A stretch of DNA of 64,000 nt from Methanosarcina siciliae T4/M (GCF_000970085.1 NZ_CP009506.1:372001-436000); one strand, 5' to 3'. Positions 8,569 through 17,052 are shown, numbered from the stretch's first letter. Made by a program: numbers and translations. The notes: a model not told the origin generated them from the letters alone.

Positions 8569-9309
8569 TCAGTTATCTTTGATCATCCCGTCCGTGATCC
8601 TGATCACTCTTGAGCACTCTTTTGCAACCTCGGGGTCGTGAGTAACCACGAGAATTGTCTGTCCCTTCCGGCTCAATTCCTTGAAAACCCGTACAATGGA
8701 ATCTCGGGTTTTGCTGTCCACCTCTCCTGTCGGTTCATCTGCAAGAATAAGGGCAGGCCTGTTCGCAAGGGCTCTGGCAATAGAAACCCTTTGCTGTTCT
8801 CCCCCGGACAGCTCGGTGGGTTTATGGTTCAGCCGGTCTCCCAGGCCCAGATCCTCAAGCAGGGCTTTTGCTCTCTCTTTTCTCTCTTTTTTTGGCACCC
8901 TGGAAAAGCGCATTGCAAGTTCCACATTCTCAAGGGCCGAAAGAGTAGGGATCAGGTTGTAGTGCTGGAATATAAAACCGATTTTCTCTCTCCTCACTCC
9001 CGGAAGCAGCTTTTCCGGAACTGAAGTAAGGTCTGTCCCGTCAAGAATTATTTTTCCGTCAGTGGCTTTTTCAAGTGTGCCGATAAGAGCAAGGAGGGTT
9101 GATTTCCCTGAGCCGGAAGGTCCCATTATGGCAAGGAGCTCTCCCTTTCTTACGGTTATGCAGGCACAGCGGAGGGCATGGACAGGAATTTTCCCCTGCA
9201 TATAGGTCTTGGAGAGGTGTTCAACACGCATGATGATTTTTTGTCCGCCGTTCTGTCCATTATTCCCTGATTTTTCTGCCAACAACAGGCCCTCCATTTT
9301 TTCAGGCAT
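8569..9309 (-). CDS. ABC transporter ATP-binding protein, MacB/LolD type
   Basis: Walker A GPSGSGKST, Q-loop IFQHYNLIPTLSALENV, signature LSGGEQQRVSIARAL, Walker B LILADEPTGEVD and switch histidine VVTHD are all intact. The family energises MacB/FtsX-type permeases. The start ATG overlaps the sequence ATGCCTGA, which in the ancestral operon would have been the permease stop and ATPase start together. Here a toxin-antitoxin module lies between this gene and its likely permease partner (10118-11257), and a 40-bp copy of the permease 3' end sits directly at the ATPase start. About 20 extra N-terminal residues precede the core domain. Confidence 0.92.
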   Translation of the reverse strand: MPEKMEGLLLAEKSGNNGQNGGQKIIMRVEHLSKTYMQGKIPVHALRCACITVRKGELLAIMGPSGSGKSTLLALIGTLEKATDGKIILDGTDLTSVPEKLLPGVRREKIGFIFQHYNLIPTLSALENVELAMRFSRVPKKERKERAKALLEDLGLGDRLNHKPTELSGGEQQRVSIARALANRPALILADEPTGEVDSKTRDSIVRVFKELSRKGQTILVVTHDPEVAKECSRVIRITDGMIKDN

Positions 9310-9341
9310 GCTTCAAAGCCTCCATCGGAATCATCTTAGAA
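9302..9341. repeat. 40-bp direct repeat, copy 1 (at ATPase start)
   Basis: This 40-bp segment matches 10118-10157 at 38 of 40 positions. On the minus strand it encodes the permease tail KMIPMEALKHA followed by a stop overlapping the ATPase start. Confidence 0.9.
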
Positions 9342-9485
9342 TCTCATCTTTTGATCACGGTTTGTGTTTTCAGAATATCTAATTTAAATGTTTCATGTCC
9401 TAGCTTTTTGTTTGCTGTAATTGATGGTAATATTTTATCGGAGACGAGTTTTATTGTAAAATATCTGCATTCTTGCAGTTTTGGC

Positions 9486-9749
9486 TCAAAATTTTCTATA
9501 GATATTTTTCCGGTCTCCGACTTTAAGGACCAGAATTATCAGTTCAAAATCATGAATCGACATAATTGCCCGATACTTTCCGACTCTATAAGCAAAAATA
9601 GGAGAATTATAAGGAGTTTTTAACTTTTTGACATGCACATAAGGATCGTCTGCTATTTCTTCAAGAGCATCGTGCACGTGATCCTGAACGTCTGCAGGCA
9701 ACCTTTTCAAGTCTCTTTTAGCTGCAGGAGAATAAATTATTCGGTACAT
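9486..9749 (-). CDS. RelE/ParE-family toxin
   Basis: The 87-residue protein has the RelE fold pattern: MYRIIYSPAAKRDLKRLP at the start, a middle YRVGKYRAIMSI strand pair and the C-terminal basic KVGDRKNIYRKF. RelE toxins cleave mRNA at the ribosome. The gene overlaps the upstream antitoxin by 13 nt, the normal arrangement of such modules. It is inserted inside an ABC transporter operon on the same strand. Catalytic competence cannot be judged by eye, but no key segment is visibly missing. Confidence 0.85.
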   Translation of the reverse strand: MYRIIYSPAAKRDLKRLPADVQDHVHDALEEIADDPYVHVKKLKTPYNSPIFAYRVGKYRAIMSIHDFELIILVLKVGDRKNIYRKF

Positions 9750-10018
9750 TCTTCAACCTTTGTTTTTCCGGTCCTTTCTCTTCTTTCTTTTTCTATTTCT
9801 CCCCAGACTTCTTCATGAATAAAAAATTTGCCTTCTCTATAATCACGCAGTCCTTCTTCTATTTGTTTTATTGACTCTTCACTCAGTGGCTCCCAGTCAT
9901 AGGCATTGGTAGCCAATCGTTTCACGACAGAGTTATAAGATTCCTGCGGATGGATCTTCAATCCATTAAGTAACTCTTTTACTTCGGGTTCAAGACAAAT
10001 TGTAGTTGTAGCTGCCAT
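9737..10018 (-). CDS. Antitoxin of the RelE-type module
   Basis: The 93-residue protein sits immediately upstream of the toxin and overlaps it by 13 nt. Its N-terminus (TTTICLEPEVKELLNGL, then ESYNSVVKRL) resembles a ribbon-helix-helix DNA-binding domain. The charged C-terminal half (EEVWGEIEKERRERTGK) would wrap the toxin. Such antitoxins repress their own operon; a palindrome, TATAGGTGCCTATA, lies just upstream of the start. Sequence family beyond this is not certain. Confidence 0.8.
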   Translation of the reverse strand: MAATTTICLEPEVKELLNGLKIHPQESYNSVVKRLATNAYDWEPLSEESIKQIEEGLRDYREGKFFIHEEVWGEIEKERRERTGKTKVEECTE

Positions 10019-10025
10019 AGTATCC

Positions 10026-10039
10026 TATAGGTGCCTATA
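10026..10039. promoter_or_regulatory. Palindromic candidate operator of the toxin-antitoxin module
   Basis: TATAGG and CCTATA flank a 2-bp centre, 8 bp before the antitoxin start. The minus-strand TATA-like ATAACATATAG overlaps it, so autorepression is plausible. Confidence 0.45.
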
Positions 10040-10117
10040 TGTTATAACCATATCCTTGCAGGTACTGTCAAGTCTTCCGGGAAAATCAGTTATTTTTCCA
10101 GCCCTTCTAGCCCTGTC

Positions 10118-10157
10118 TCAGGCATGCTTCAAAGCCTCCATCGGACTCATCTTCGAA
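10118..10157. repeat. 40-bp direct repeat, copy 2 (permease 3' end)
   Basis: This is the intact permease 3' end, 38 of 40 identical to 9302-9341. The two copies bracket the toxin-antitoxin insert of about 780 bp. Confidence 0.9.
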
Positions 10158-11257
10158 GCCCTGTAAGCCGGATAAAGCCCCGAAAGCGCTCCTATCAGCA
10201 AAGCAAAAAGCATGGCAATTACAAGGAGCCTCGGAGTTATCAGGAAAAGTACAATCCTTGTCGTTTCAAGCCAGGCATTCATGATCTGGACAGCTCCTAC
10301 CCCAACTATAATTCCAAGAATTCCACCTAAAAGGCCCATGAATGAAGCCTCTCCGAGGGTCAGGAGCAGGATATCGCGCGTTTCTGCGCCGATGGCTTTC
10401 AAAATTCCGAATTCTCTCGTCCTCTCGGCAACGGACATGAGCATCGTATTCATCACGCAGAGCCCGCCTATTATTGCTGCAAGGAGCCCTGAGCTGATAG
10501 TGATTACACTGAAAATCATGAAGGACTGCCTTGCCTGTACCTCAAGTTCTCCCGGAGAAAGGGTGCTTGTGCCTTTCACGCTTAACTCGATGCGCTTGGA
10601 GAGCATCTCGGCGTCTACCCGGTCGTCGGGAACGGCAAAGATATAGGATACGGAATTCCCCACGCTGTAAAGGTCCTGGGCAGTATCGAGGGGGATTATA
10701 ACAGCGTTGTCAAAGATCGAGCCGGTATAATCAAGGATCCCGACAACGGTAAAATATTTGTCATGGATTTCGAATTTGCTGCCTACCTCAAGCTCATATT
10801 CTCTTTTGATATTGTTCCCGACGACCACACTGTAGGAATCGCCCGGATTGAGGAAACGGCCTGCTTTCAGCTCCACGGGGTTAAGGGCAACGCCGGACTT
10901 TTCGGGAGGGACGCCGAGGATTTGCTTTCCGGTCATGCCCATTTTGTCCTCATCAAAGGTGGTCATTAAAAGCCCGTAGGCATCTTTTACCCCGGCTACG
11001 CGAAGCACGTCGCTTACCTTATCGTCCGTGAGCCCGCCTCCGAAGACCCCGCTTTCGGCAAAAACCCGGATTTTATCGCTGGTTACACTCATGGAACGCT
11101 CAAATGTCTGGTGGAAATTCTCGGACATTGCGCCCATAACTATAACTGCAAAAATCCCGAGGGCTATCCCGCAGATTGTCAGTGCGCTCCGGACTTTCCT
11201 GTTCGTTATGTTTCGGATGATCAGGTCAAACATAATAATCCCATAATAATCCCACAT
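10118..11257 (-). CDS. ABC transporter permease, MacB/FtsX family
   Basis: The layout is typical of MacB-like permeases. An N-terminal membrane helix (ALTICGIALGIFAVIVMGAM) is followed by an extracytoplasmic domain of about 200 residues. Three C-terminal helices carry the FtsX signature (CVMNTMLMSVAERTREFGI, then KAIGAETRDILLL). It ends with the family tail GLYPAYRASKMSPMEAL. It likely exports or extracts a lipid-linked or peptide substrate with the 8569-9309 ATPase. The surface protein upstream is probably the third member of the operon. The toxin-antitoxin pair follows it. Confidence 0.9.
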   Translation of the reverse strand: MWDYYGIIMFDLIIRNITNRKVRSALTICGIALGIFAVIVMGAMSENFHQTFERSMSVTSDKIRVFAESGVFGGGLTDDKVSDVLRVAGVKDAYGLLMTTFDEDKMGMTGKQILGVPPEKSGVALNPVELKAGRFLNPGDSYSVVVGNNIKREYELEVGSKFEIHDKYFTVVGILDYTGSIFDNAVIIPLDTAQDLYSVGNSVSYIFAVPDDRVDAEMLSKRIELSVKGTSTLSPGELEVQARQSFMIFSVITISSGLLAAIIGGLCVMNTMLMSVAERTREFGILKAIGAETRDILLLTLGEASFMGLLGGILGIIVGVGAVQIMNAWLETTRIVLFLITPRLLVIAMLFALLIGALSGLYPAYRASKMSPMEALKHA

Positions 11258-11321
11258 ACGGATGCGTTTTCAGCTGCCAGCGTAAGCTATTGTTTTGGAC
11301 TTTTTGAGACACTTAGCGCGC

Positions 11322-12500
11322 TTATTTTTTCCCTCTCTTTTTTCTCCCCAGCAAAATTGCAAAACACAGGAAAATTCCAAACGCTTCCTTAATTCCGAAG
11401 GCTGGGGACTCTTCAGACGGGGTTATTTCGGCTACAGGCTCAAACACCCTCAGAACCGTTTCGTGGCTGTCAAGGACTTCCTCATCAAGGTTTAACGCAT
11501 ATATTTTCACATTGTAGTCTCCTCTGGGGACTCCCTGCCAGATAATTCCCACGGTATCTTCTTTTCCTGCGGTCAGGATATCGGCAGTTTCTTCAAAGAC
11601 CTGCACATCCCCTTCTTCAGGAGTCAGCACGACCCTGATTATCCCGTCAAAAGGTACCTGGGATTTCCCTACGATCGTAACACTTGCTCCGTATTCATCC
11701 ACATCGATGTCCGTATCAAGGATTTCCACTTTTTCTTCAGCCCTGAAGTCCGATGTATAGGCTGTAGCAATGTCAGGGGAATGGGAATGTACCTTCAGGA
11801 GGGCTGTGTAATTTCGGTCTCTTTCGAGCAGGAAGGGCCAGATCATTGCTTTATAGTATGCGTCCGTTACGGGGATGTTTTCCGTCTTCTCGGAGTATAT
11901 TATGTCCGTGCCTGAAAGGAGTTTTAGGTCCAGGTCTACCATGCCGGGCTCGGGCATCTGAACGAATCCGAGATTTGCAGAGCTCATAAGGGTTATCAGA
12001 ACGGAAGCTTTTTCGGAGTCTGCAGAAAAATCCACAATTTTAAGGTTTGAAAGGTACTGGTTTTTGTAAGAAAAGGAAAGTTTCCGGGATTCAAGCGTTT
12101 TGCTTCCGTCCTTTACAAAAATTTGTGCCGTATAGGAGTCCCTGTCTTTCCCATAGTCCTCTTCAAGTCCCCAGAAAAGGACTTTTGTAATTTCCTGTCC
12201 TTCCTTTACGGATCCAAGGTTGAAAGTTTCCGATTTCAGAATTTCTTTTCCCGAGCTCAGGTTAAAAACAAGAGAAACGTTTTCAAGGGGCTCTTCAAAC
12301 CTGACCGTTGCATCGCTCAGGTCATGGTCTGAAAAAAAGTCAATAATAAGGCTATTTTCTGCTCCGGAAGCTGTCCCATTCGTTGCCGCCGAAACAGGTC
12401 CTGCCTGGGCACAGAAGAAAATCAGGAATGCAATCAAAGAAAATAAACGGAAAGTAGAATCTCTCTGTTTTACACAGTTAGTTTTTCCTGGCAGAATCAA
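11322..12500 (-). CDS. Secreted membrane-anchored surface protein of the MacB-like operon
   Basis: A signal peptide (RLFSLIAFLIFFCAQAGPVSA) begins the protein. It is followed by about 320 residues of beta-rich repeats resembling Ig-like/S-layer domains, and a C-terminal helix (FGIFLCFAILLG) with RKKRGKK. Its gene lies 64 nt upstream of the permease on the same strand, so it probably supplies an extracytoplasmic domain to the exporter. The TTG start at 12500 is chosen because GGAGG lies 8 nt upstream. No enzyme motif is visible and I do not recognise a named family. Confidence 0.75.
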   Translation of the reverse strand: MILPGKTNCVKQRDSTFRLFSLIAFLIFFCAQAGPVSAATNGTASGAENSLIIDFFSDHDLSDATVRFEEPLENVSLVFNLSSGKEILKSETFNLGSVKEGQEITKVLFWGLEEDYGKDRDSYTAQIFVKDGSKTLESRKLSFSYKNQYLSNLKIVDFSADSEKASVLITLMSSANLGFVQMPEPGMVDLDLKLLSGTDIIYSEKTENIPVTDAYYKAMIWPFLLERDRNYTALLKVHSHSPDIATAYTSDFRAEEKVEILDTDIDVDEYGASVTIVGKSQVPFDGIIRVVLTPEEGDVQVFEETADILTAGKEDTVGIIWQGVPRGDYNVKIYALNLDEEVLDSHETVLRVFEPVAEITPSEESPAFGIKEAFGIFLCFAILLGRKKRGKK

Positions 12501-12686
12501 GCCCGTTTCCTCCTTTTTCCAAAAACTGCCGGGAACCAGGGTCGGAGACCTATCCGGTTCTCTGCGATATGAATGTATGTAGGAACCTCTATGTTTAGGT
12601 TTTGATGTATTTGAATCCGGTTTTTGATATATTGGAGTTCGGTTTAATTCCCCGGAGAAAGGCTCAAAAGCCCTGCTTCAAGTTTT

Positions 12687-13388
12687 TTATTTTCTTGCCG
12701 TAATCCAGGTCCCGCAGGAGACCGGAGATTTTTTGGCTACCTCTTCGCCCAGAATTTCTCCAAGCAGGGCAGGTTCCCGGGCGTCCATAACAAGGGCATC
12801 GAGCTTACAGCGTTCGATGATTTTTGCGGCTACGGGGTCTACAGGGGACTTGGAGCCTGCCTTCATCTCGATTGCCATTACTATGTTTATGAGCTTTTCA
12901 GGAGAGATCGTGTCGAATTTGACCGCGTCCGGGTCGCAGTTCGGGTCCGAGGAATAAACTCCGTCAATCGAGGTTGCAATTGTCAGAAGGTCTGCTCGCA
13001 GATACTCGGCAAGGATTGCAGCAACGGCGTCCGTGGTCTGGCCAGGGGTTACCCCTCCCATTACCACGACTTTTCCTGAGTTTATGGCTTTTGAAGCTTC
13101 AAGGTAGTTTGTGGGAATTTCAGGGTATCCGTCGAGCCCTAGAGCTGCAATAAGCAGTCTTGCGTTCAGGCGAGTGATATCGATGCCTATGTAGTCGCAG
13201 GTTACTTCATCTGCTCCCATAGCCCGTGCAGCACCGATATAGTTCCGTGCCGCTTCCCCACCACCAGTTATTACAAGCAGTGTATGTTTTTTGGATATGC
13301 TGCGCAGGATATTTGCATATTTTAAAAAACGATCCGAATCAAGGTTTTTTGCGAGAATTGAACCGCCTAATGAGAGTACTATGAGCAT
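12687..13388 (-). CDS. pyrH: UMP kinase, archaeal type
   Basis: The amino-acid-kinase fold is clear: LSLGGSILAK near the N-terminus, VITGGGEAARNYI, VMGGVTPGQTTDAVAA and the nucleotide-binding ATSIDGVYSSDPNCDPDA. It phosphorylates UMP to UDP in the cytoplasm. At 233 residues it has the archaeal length. It is monocistronic on the minus strand and diverges from the 13692 gene. Confidence 0.93.
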   Translation of the reverse strand: MLIVLSLGGSILAKNLDSDRFLKYANILRSISKKHTLLVITGGGEAARNYIGAARAMGADEVTCDYIGIDITRLNARLLIAALGLDGYPEIPTNYLEASKAINSGKVVVMGGVTPGQTTDAVAAILAEYLRADLLTIATSIDGVYSSDPNCDPDAVKFDTISPEKLINIVMAIEMKAGSKSPVDPVAAKIIERCKLDALVMDAREPALLGEILGEEVAKKSPVSCGTWITARK

Positions 13389-13691
13389 GATGATCTCTAC
13401 ACATTAACAATGCGGATTTTTAAATGTATCGATGGTATTTTTTACTCAAAGTTTTCCACATTTTTTTTATTTTCAATGTAATGCAGGGTTTTTGAGTTTT
13501 TCCCGTTCCATACCTTTTCAATGTTTATGACGGAAATTGACACAACTTTACTTGATTTTTATTTCCTTTTCCATCCGAATTTTTATTTTCTTGCGGTAGT
13601 CACAGCGTTAATACATAACTATTTACATGAATGATTTTAAACTATTGAGGGAAAATATATTCAATGTACTTTTCGGAGGAGGCGACATCTT
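13389..13691. promoter_or_regulatory. Divergent intergenic region, pyrH / 595-residue protein gene
   Basis: This 303-bp AT-rich stretch must carry both promoters. GGAGGAGG at 13675-13682 is the ribosome binding site for the TTG start at 13692. No gene is visible. Confidence 0.5.
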
Positions 13692-15479
13692 TTGAATAAC
13701 GAAATCTATGCTGCAGTAATGGCTTCAATCTCAAGTATCCAGAATCTTACCAATGATAGGATAGAAGCCCTTACCAAAGGCCATGGGATGACAAATATAG
13801 GTGCTATCTGTGCTGCAAACGCTATCTCTACGGAACTTTTCCGGGGCGTGAATATCCAGCTTACCGATGAAGATAGCGGCAGCCTGGAAATCGATCACGT
13901 ACTCAAAAAAGGTATTGAAGCTGCGGAAGAAGCCGGTGCAAGCCCGGCAAATGCAGCCCTTTTTGCAGCTACGATCTGCTACTTTGCAGGCTCCAATGCC
14001 CAGGCCGGGGTTCCTGCAGGGAACCGGAAGCTTGGGGCTCTTGCTCGTATGATTGCCGGAGCTGACAGGACAGGAGTTATAGCAGTTCCCACTCCAAAGT
14101 CCAATAATAAGGTATCGGGTTTTGCGGCGGTTCAGGCTATTTACAATGCAATGGCAGAAGGCAAACTCACACGTATAGATGGAAGGAAACTTCCTCTGGG
14201 CGTTGCCGGGGGTCCCCTTTATGGGCATAACACTCTTGGGGAAGACATCGGTTTTCCTGAAGTTGCTATGAATTCGGCGAGAATCGGCACTGAAGCTATG
14301 ATGCAGGCTTACTGGGGGGCAGGGATTTCCGCAAGCCCCATAATTTCGGCCATTCTCGGAGCTGCAGCAGCTCTTGAAATTGTTCACCCTGATGCTTTTG
14401 TGGGGGAGGAATACGGAGGTTTCTTTGAAGTAAATAGTGCCTATCTTGCAGGCAAAGCTGCGTGCCAGGCTGCAGGAATTCCGGAAAAGCTCCATATGCG
14501 CGGCACGGACGAAGAATACGACTCCTTCAGGCTGGTAGGAGACCTCGGGGTCATCTTGAAAGACATTGGAGCTCCCACTGTTGTCGGGATGATGTCTTTT
14601 GGTGAGATGCTGTGTGCTTTTAAAGAATCTGTCGAAATAGGGGCCGGTTTTTCCGGCGGACCTATAATGCCTCCTCTGGGGCACATGACTGCAGATGCCA
14701 TTATTGTCCTGAGAGCCCTGATTAAGTTTGAAGGCAATACCGAACAGGCTGCAGACATCGTTGCAGAAGTAAAAAAGAACGAATGGCTTGACCCGGAAAT
14801 CGCCGCGGTTGCCCTTAATACCATTGCAAGAAAAACCGAACAGGTCCGGAGAGGCCCTATTACACGTACCATGATCCTCGGGACTGATGGAGTTCGCTCA
14901 GCCGCCATAGTAAGGAGGGCAAAAAAGGCATATGAAGACATAAAAGCCGGAAAGTCGGTAGAGGACGTCGTGAATGAATTGGACCTGGAAAGAAAGAAAA
15001 CTGTTGAAACCAGGGCGGCTGCAATGCTTGGGGCTATGACAGGGCACGATATCAAGATCGAAATTAAAAAACTGGTCGGAGGTGCCCGCAGGTGTCATCC
15101 CTTCACGAATTCTTATTACGGGTTTGACACGGATGCCGATATCGAATTAACTGTAGACGGCAAGGTTTTCGAACTGATCGGGCTTGGACAGAACGTGATC
15201 CCGGATGCTATTTTCAATGATCGAAAAGACCTTCTGGAAATCATACCTCTCGCAGCCATACCCGTCTCCGAACTTCAGCTTTCGGGGCACTCAATTATCA
15301 ATATCACGGTACCTGCAGCCGTTGCAGCTGCAATGAAAGTTACCGACCCGAAAGATGTTGCAAAGCTTGCAGAAAAAGGGGGCAAGTCCTGTTCAGCTGC
15401 AATTCCGGGAGCCCGGGAAAAGGCTGTGGACGTTGCAAAAATGGCAGTCAGAATAATGGAATCCATGGAAGGTATCTGA
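13692..15479 (+). CDS. Conserved hypothetical protein, 595 residues, Gly/Ala-rich, probably enzymatic
   Basis: I do not recognise a named family. The protein has no signal peptide or membrane helix. It is rich in glycine-containing loops (GVPAGNRKLGALARMI, GGPLYGHNTLGEDIGFPEVA, FSGGPIMPPLGHMTADA), which suggests a soluble enzyme with ligand-binding loops. Conserved-looking Cys and His include GGARRCHPF and SGHSII. The TTG start follows GGAGGAGG. A two-tier hairpin with a T-run separates it from the downstream LarC-C-terminal-like gene, so the two may share a transcript and a cofactor. Distant similarity to serine dehydratase-like proteins was considered but not supported. Confidence 0.8.
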   Translation: MNNEIYAAVMASISSIQNLTNDRIEALTKGHGMTNIGAICAANAISTELFRGVNIQLTDEDSGSLEIDHVLKKGIEAAEEAGASPANAALFAATICYFAGSNAQAGVPAGNRKLGALARMIAGADRTGVIAVPTPKSNNKVSGFAAVQAIYNAMAEGKLTRIDGRKLPLGVAGGPLYGHNTLGEDIGFPEVAMNSARIGTEAMMQAYWGAGISASPIISAILGAAAALEIVHPDAFVGEEYGGFFEVNSAYLAGKAACQAAGIPEKLHMRGTDEEYDSFRLVGDLGVILKDIGAPTVVGMMSFGEMLCAFKESVEIGAGFSGGPIMPPLGHMTADAIIVLRALIKFEGNTEQAADIVAEVKKNEWLDPEIAAVALNTIARKTEQVRRGPITRTMILGTDGVRSAAIVRRAKKAYEDIKAGKSVEDVVNELDLERKKTVETRAAAMLGAMTGHDIKIEIKKLVGGARRCHPFTNSYYGFDTDADIELTVDGKVFELIGLGQNVIPDAIFNDRKDLLEIIPLAAIPVSELQLSGHSIINITVPAAVAAAMKVTDPKDVAKLAEKGGKSCSAAIPGAREKAVDVAKMAVRIMESMEGI

Positions 15480-15529
15480 GTACCATCCGGATGAAACCAC
15501 ACCAATCCACAAAAAACGGCCCTGAACCG

Positions 15530-15590
15530 GGCAGAGGATAAAGGGTTTAAGTTACAGGCTTAACCCCGTTTTCACCTCTGCCTTTTTCCT
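15530..15590 (+). terminator. Two-tier hairpin with T-run (terminator or attenuator)
   Basis: The outer stem pairs GGCAGAGG (15530-15537) with CCTCTGCC (15575-15582). An inner stem pairs GGGTTTAAG (15543-15551) with CTTAACCC (15559-15566) with one bulge. TTTTTCCTTT follows. It lies between two same-strand genes and ends 15-20 nt before the next ribosome binding site, so it could attenuate the second gene. Confidence 0.6.
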
Positions 15591-15617
15591 TTATGGATAT
15601 CAACGGGAGGTCTCTTT

Positions 15618-16208
15618 TTGCTTTTGATGGCTAACATTGATAATATCACCTGTGATCAGGTCCCCTATCTGATCGAAGAACTTATGGAACTTGGAGCTAA
15701 AAACGTACATGTAATACCTGCCTTTACAAAGAAGGGAAGGCCTGAGTACATTTTCCTTATTGACAGTGAGGACGAAACTCTTGATTCCCTTGCCGAGTTC
15801 ATGGCCATGGAAACCGGAACTCTCGGAGTCAGGCTTTTGAAGACCGAGCATTATCCCTTTGACTACGAGCTGAGGAAGCTTTGCCTTTCTTTCAGGGACG
15901 AAAATGACCTGCCTCTCTGGGAAGGGGAAATTAATATAAAAATAGTTATAGGAAAAGAGCAAAAGCCCCTTTCTGCCCGGGCGGAGTACGAAGAACTTAA
16001 GGAATTGGCAAGCCGGGTAAGGGAAGCAGGCCTGAAGCTTTCCATGTACGAAATTAAGGAATTGATCGAAGAAAGGGCTCTTAAAGGCATAAAAGATTTT
16101 ACTATCAATTTCAATGATTGTGGTCCGGGACTGGACAGTGAGTCTCTGTTCCCTGTTTCGAAAAAACTGTGCTGTAAGGATAAAACGAAAACCTTCCTCG
16201 GGAATTGA
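15618..16208 (+). CDS. Stand-alone LarC C-terminal-domain-like protein
   Basis: Residues 5-85 (ELMELGAKNVHVIPAFTKKG, then METGTLGVRLLKTEHYP) align in order with the C-terminal domain of the LarC encoded at 43835 in this window (ELLSMGARDVAIMPVTMKKG, then VETGSLGVRVMPARHR). In LarC this domain takes part in CTP-dependent nickel insertion into the pincer cofactor. Here it stands alone with a charged C-terminal extension ending in a Cys pair (KKLCCKDK). The TTG at 15618 lies 7 nt after GGGAGG and is preferred; ATG 15627 is the alternative. The N-terminal LarC half is absent, so a new metal-handling role is possible. Confidence 0.7.
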   Translation: MLLMANIDNITCDQVPYLIEELMELGAKNVHVIPAFTKKGRPEYIFLIDSEDETLDSLAEFMAMETGTLGVRLLKTEHYPFDYELRKLCLSFRDENDLPLWEGEINIKIVIGKEQKPLSARAEYEELKELASRVREAGLKLSMYEIKELIEERALKGIKDFTINFNDCGPGLDSESLFPVSKKLCCKDKTKTFLGN

Positions 16209-16409
16209 ACCGTTTTTTACCTTTTTTCCAGAGCAAGGCCCTTTTCCAAAAACTCTTTTTTATTCTGGGAAATTTTTATCGTGAATGTATTATCATAAAG
16301 TGCCCGTTATCTTATAGTTGCCAAAAATCTCCTGTGTACTACAACACTTAACAAGAGTTAAGTAAAAGCACCATTAAGTATTTATAATAACATAATATTA
16401 AACCATAAC

Positions 16410-16423
16410 TGACTAATCAGTCA
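16410..16423. promoter_or_regulatory. TetR-type operator, tetR1 promoter
   Basis: The palindrome TGACTAATCAGTCA lies 29 bp downstream of the TATA box (TTTATAAT, 16381) and 17 bp before the tetR1 start, so it covers the predicted transcription start. Confidence 0.75.
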
Positions 16424-16439
16424 ATAATAGAGATAATAC

Positions 16440-17018
16440 ATGAAAGAACAGGTCAAAGACAAAAAAACAGCAATTATGGGTGCTGCTCTGAAGCTCTTCA
16501 CCGAAAGAGGTTTTCATGGCACCTCCACTGCACAAATCTCAAAAGACGCAGGTGTAGCCACCGGCACTCTTTTTAATTACTTCCCCACAAAGGAAGACCT
16601 TATAAACAGCCTGTATTTTGAAGTTAAAGGAGAGCTAAGCCAGGCTATGGGGAAAGATCTCGAAGCTGAGAGCACCTTTCAGGATAAATTAAGAAAAATA
16701 TGGTCAAATTTAGTCAGGTGGGGAGTAGACAATCAGGAAGAATTCCTTTTTGTCGGGCAGTTCTGTTCATCCCCTTACATAACAAAATTTACGCGTGATG
16801 AAGTGATGAAAGAGTATGTTTTCCTCCATAAGCTTGTGGATGAAGGAATAAATGCGGGAGAGATCAGAGACTTTTCTGCGGATCTGGTCATTGCAATGTT
16901 TTATCAGGGTAGCAGGACAGTAGTGAATTTTATCCTTGATTCGGATTCTTCACTGGATGAAAATAAGATTATAGAAGATGGATTCCAGATTATTTGGAGA
17001 GGTTTAGCTAAGAATTAA
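16440..17018 (+). CDS. TetR-family transcriptional regulator 1
   Basis: The N-terminal helix-turn-helix is classical (LKLFTERGFHGTSTAQISKD, then VATGTLFNYFPTKEDLI). The 192-residue length and helical ligand-binding domain (FLFVGQFCSSPYIT, MFYQGSRTVVNFILD) are typical. It is about 70% similar to the second TetR in this window (23091). A palindromic operator overlaps its own predicted transcription start, so it is probably autorepressed. Identical or near-identical palindromes precede several oxidoreductase genes to 41 kb, so it or its paralog likely controls the island. The ligand is unknown; the conserved Cys in GQFCSS could respond to electrophiles. Confidence 0.93.
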   Translation: MKEQVKDKKTAIMGAALKLFTERGFHGTSTAQISKDAGVATGTLFNYFPTKEDLINSLYFEVKGELSQAMGKDLEAESTFQDKLRKIWSNLVRWGVDNQEEFLFVGQFCSSPYITKFTRDEVMKEYVFLHKLVDEGINAGEIRDFSADLVIAMFYQGSRTVVNFILDSDSSLDENKIIEDGFQIIWRGLAKN

Positions 17019-17034
17019 TTTTTTCTTCCTTTCA

Positions 17035-17052
17035 TGAGTGATTAGTCAGTCA
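17035..17052. promoter_or_regulatory. TetR-type operator-like site after tetR1
   Basis: TGAGTGATTAGTCAGTCA matches the island palindrome at most positions. It is 129 bp upstream of the DUF362 gene, before a TATA-like AAATATACT at about 17065. Confidence 0.5.

Noticed and set aside
13731..14684. 317-codon minus-strand frame in the 595-residue gene
   Set aside because: Antisense shadow without start context or family features.
13692..15479. LarA lactate racemase or serine dehydratase identity for the 595-residue protein
   Set aside because: The LarA histidine and lysine motifs are absent and resemblance to serine dehydratase is limited to glycine-rich loops.
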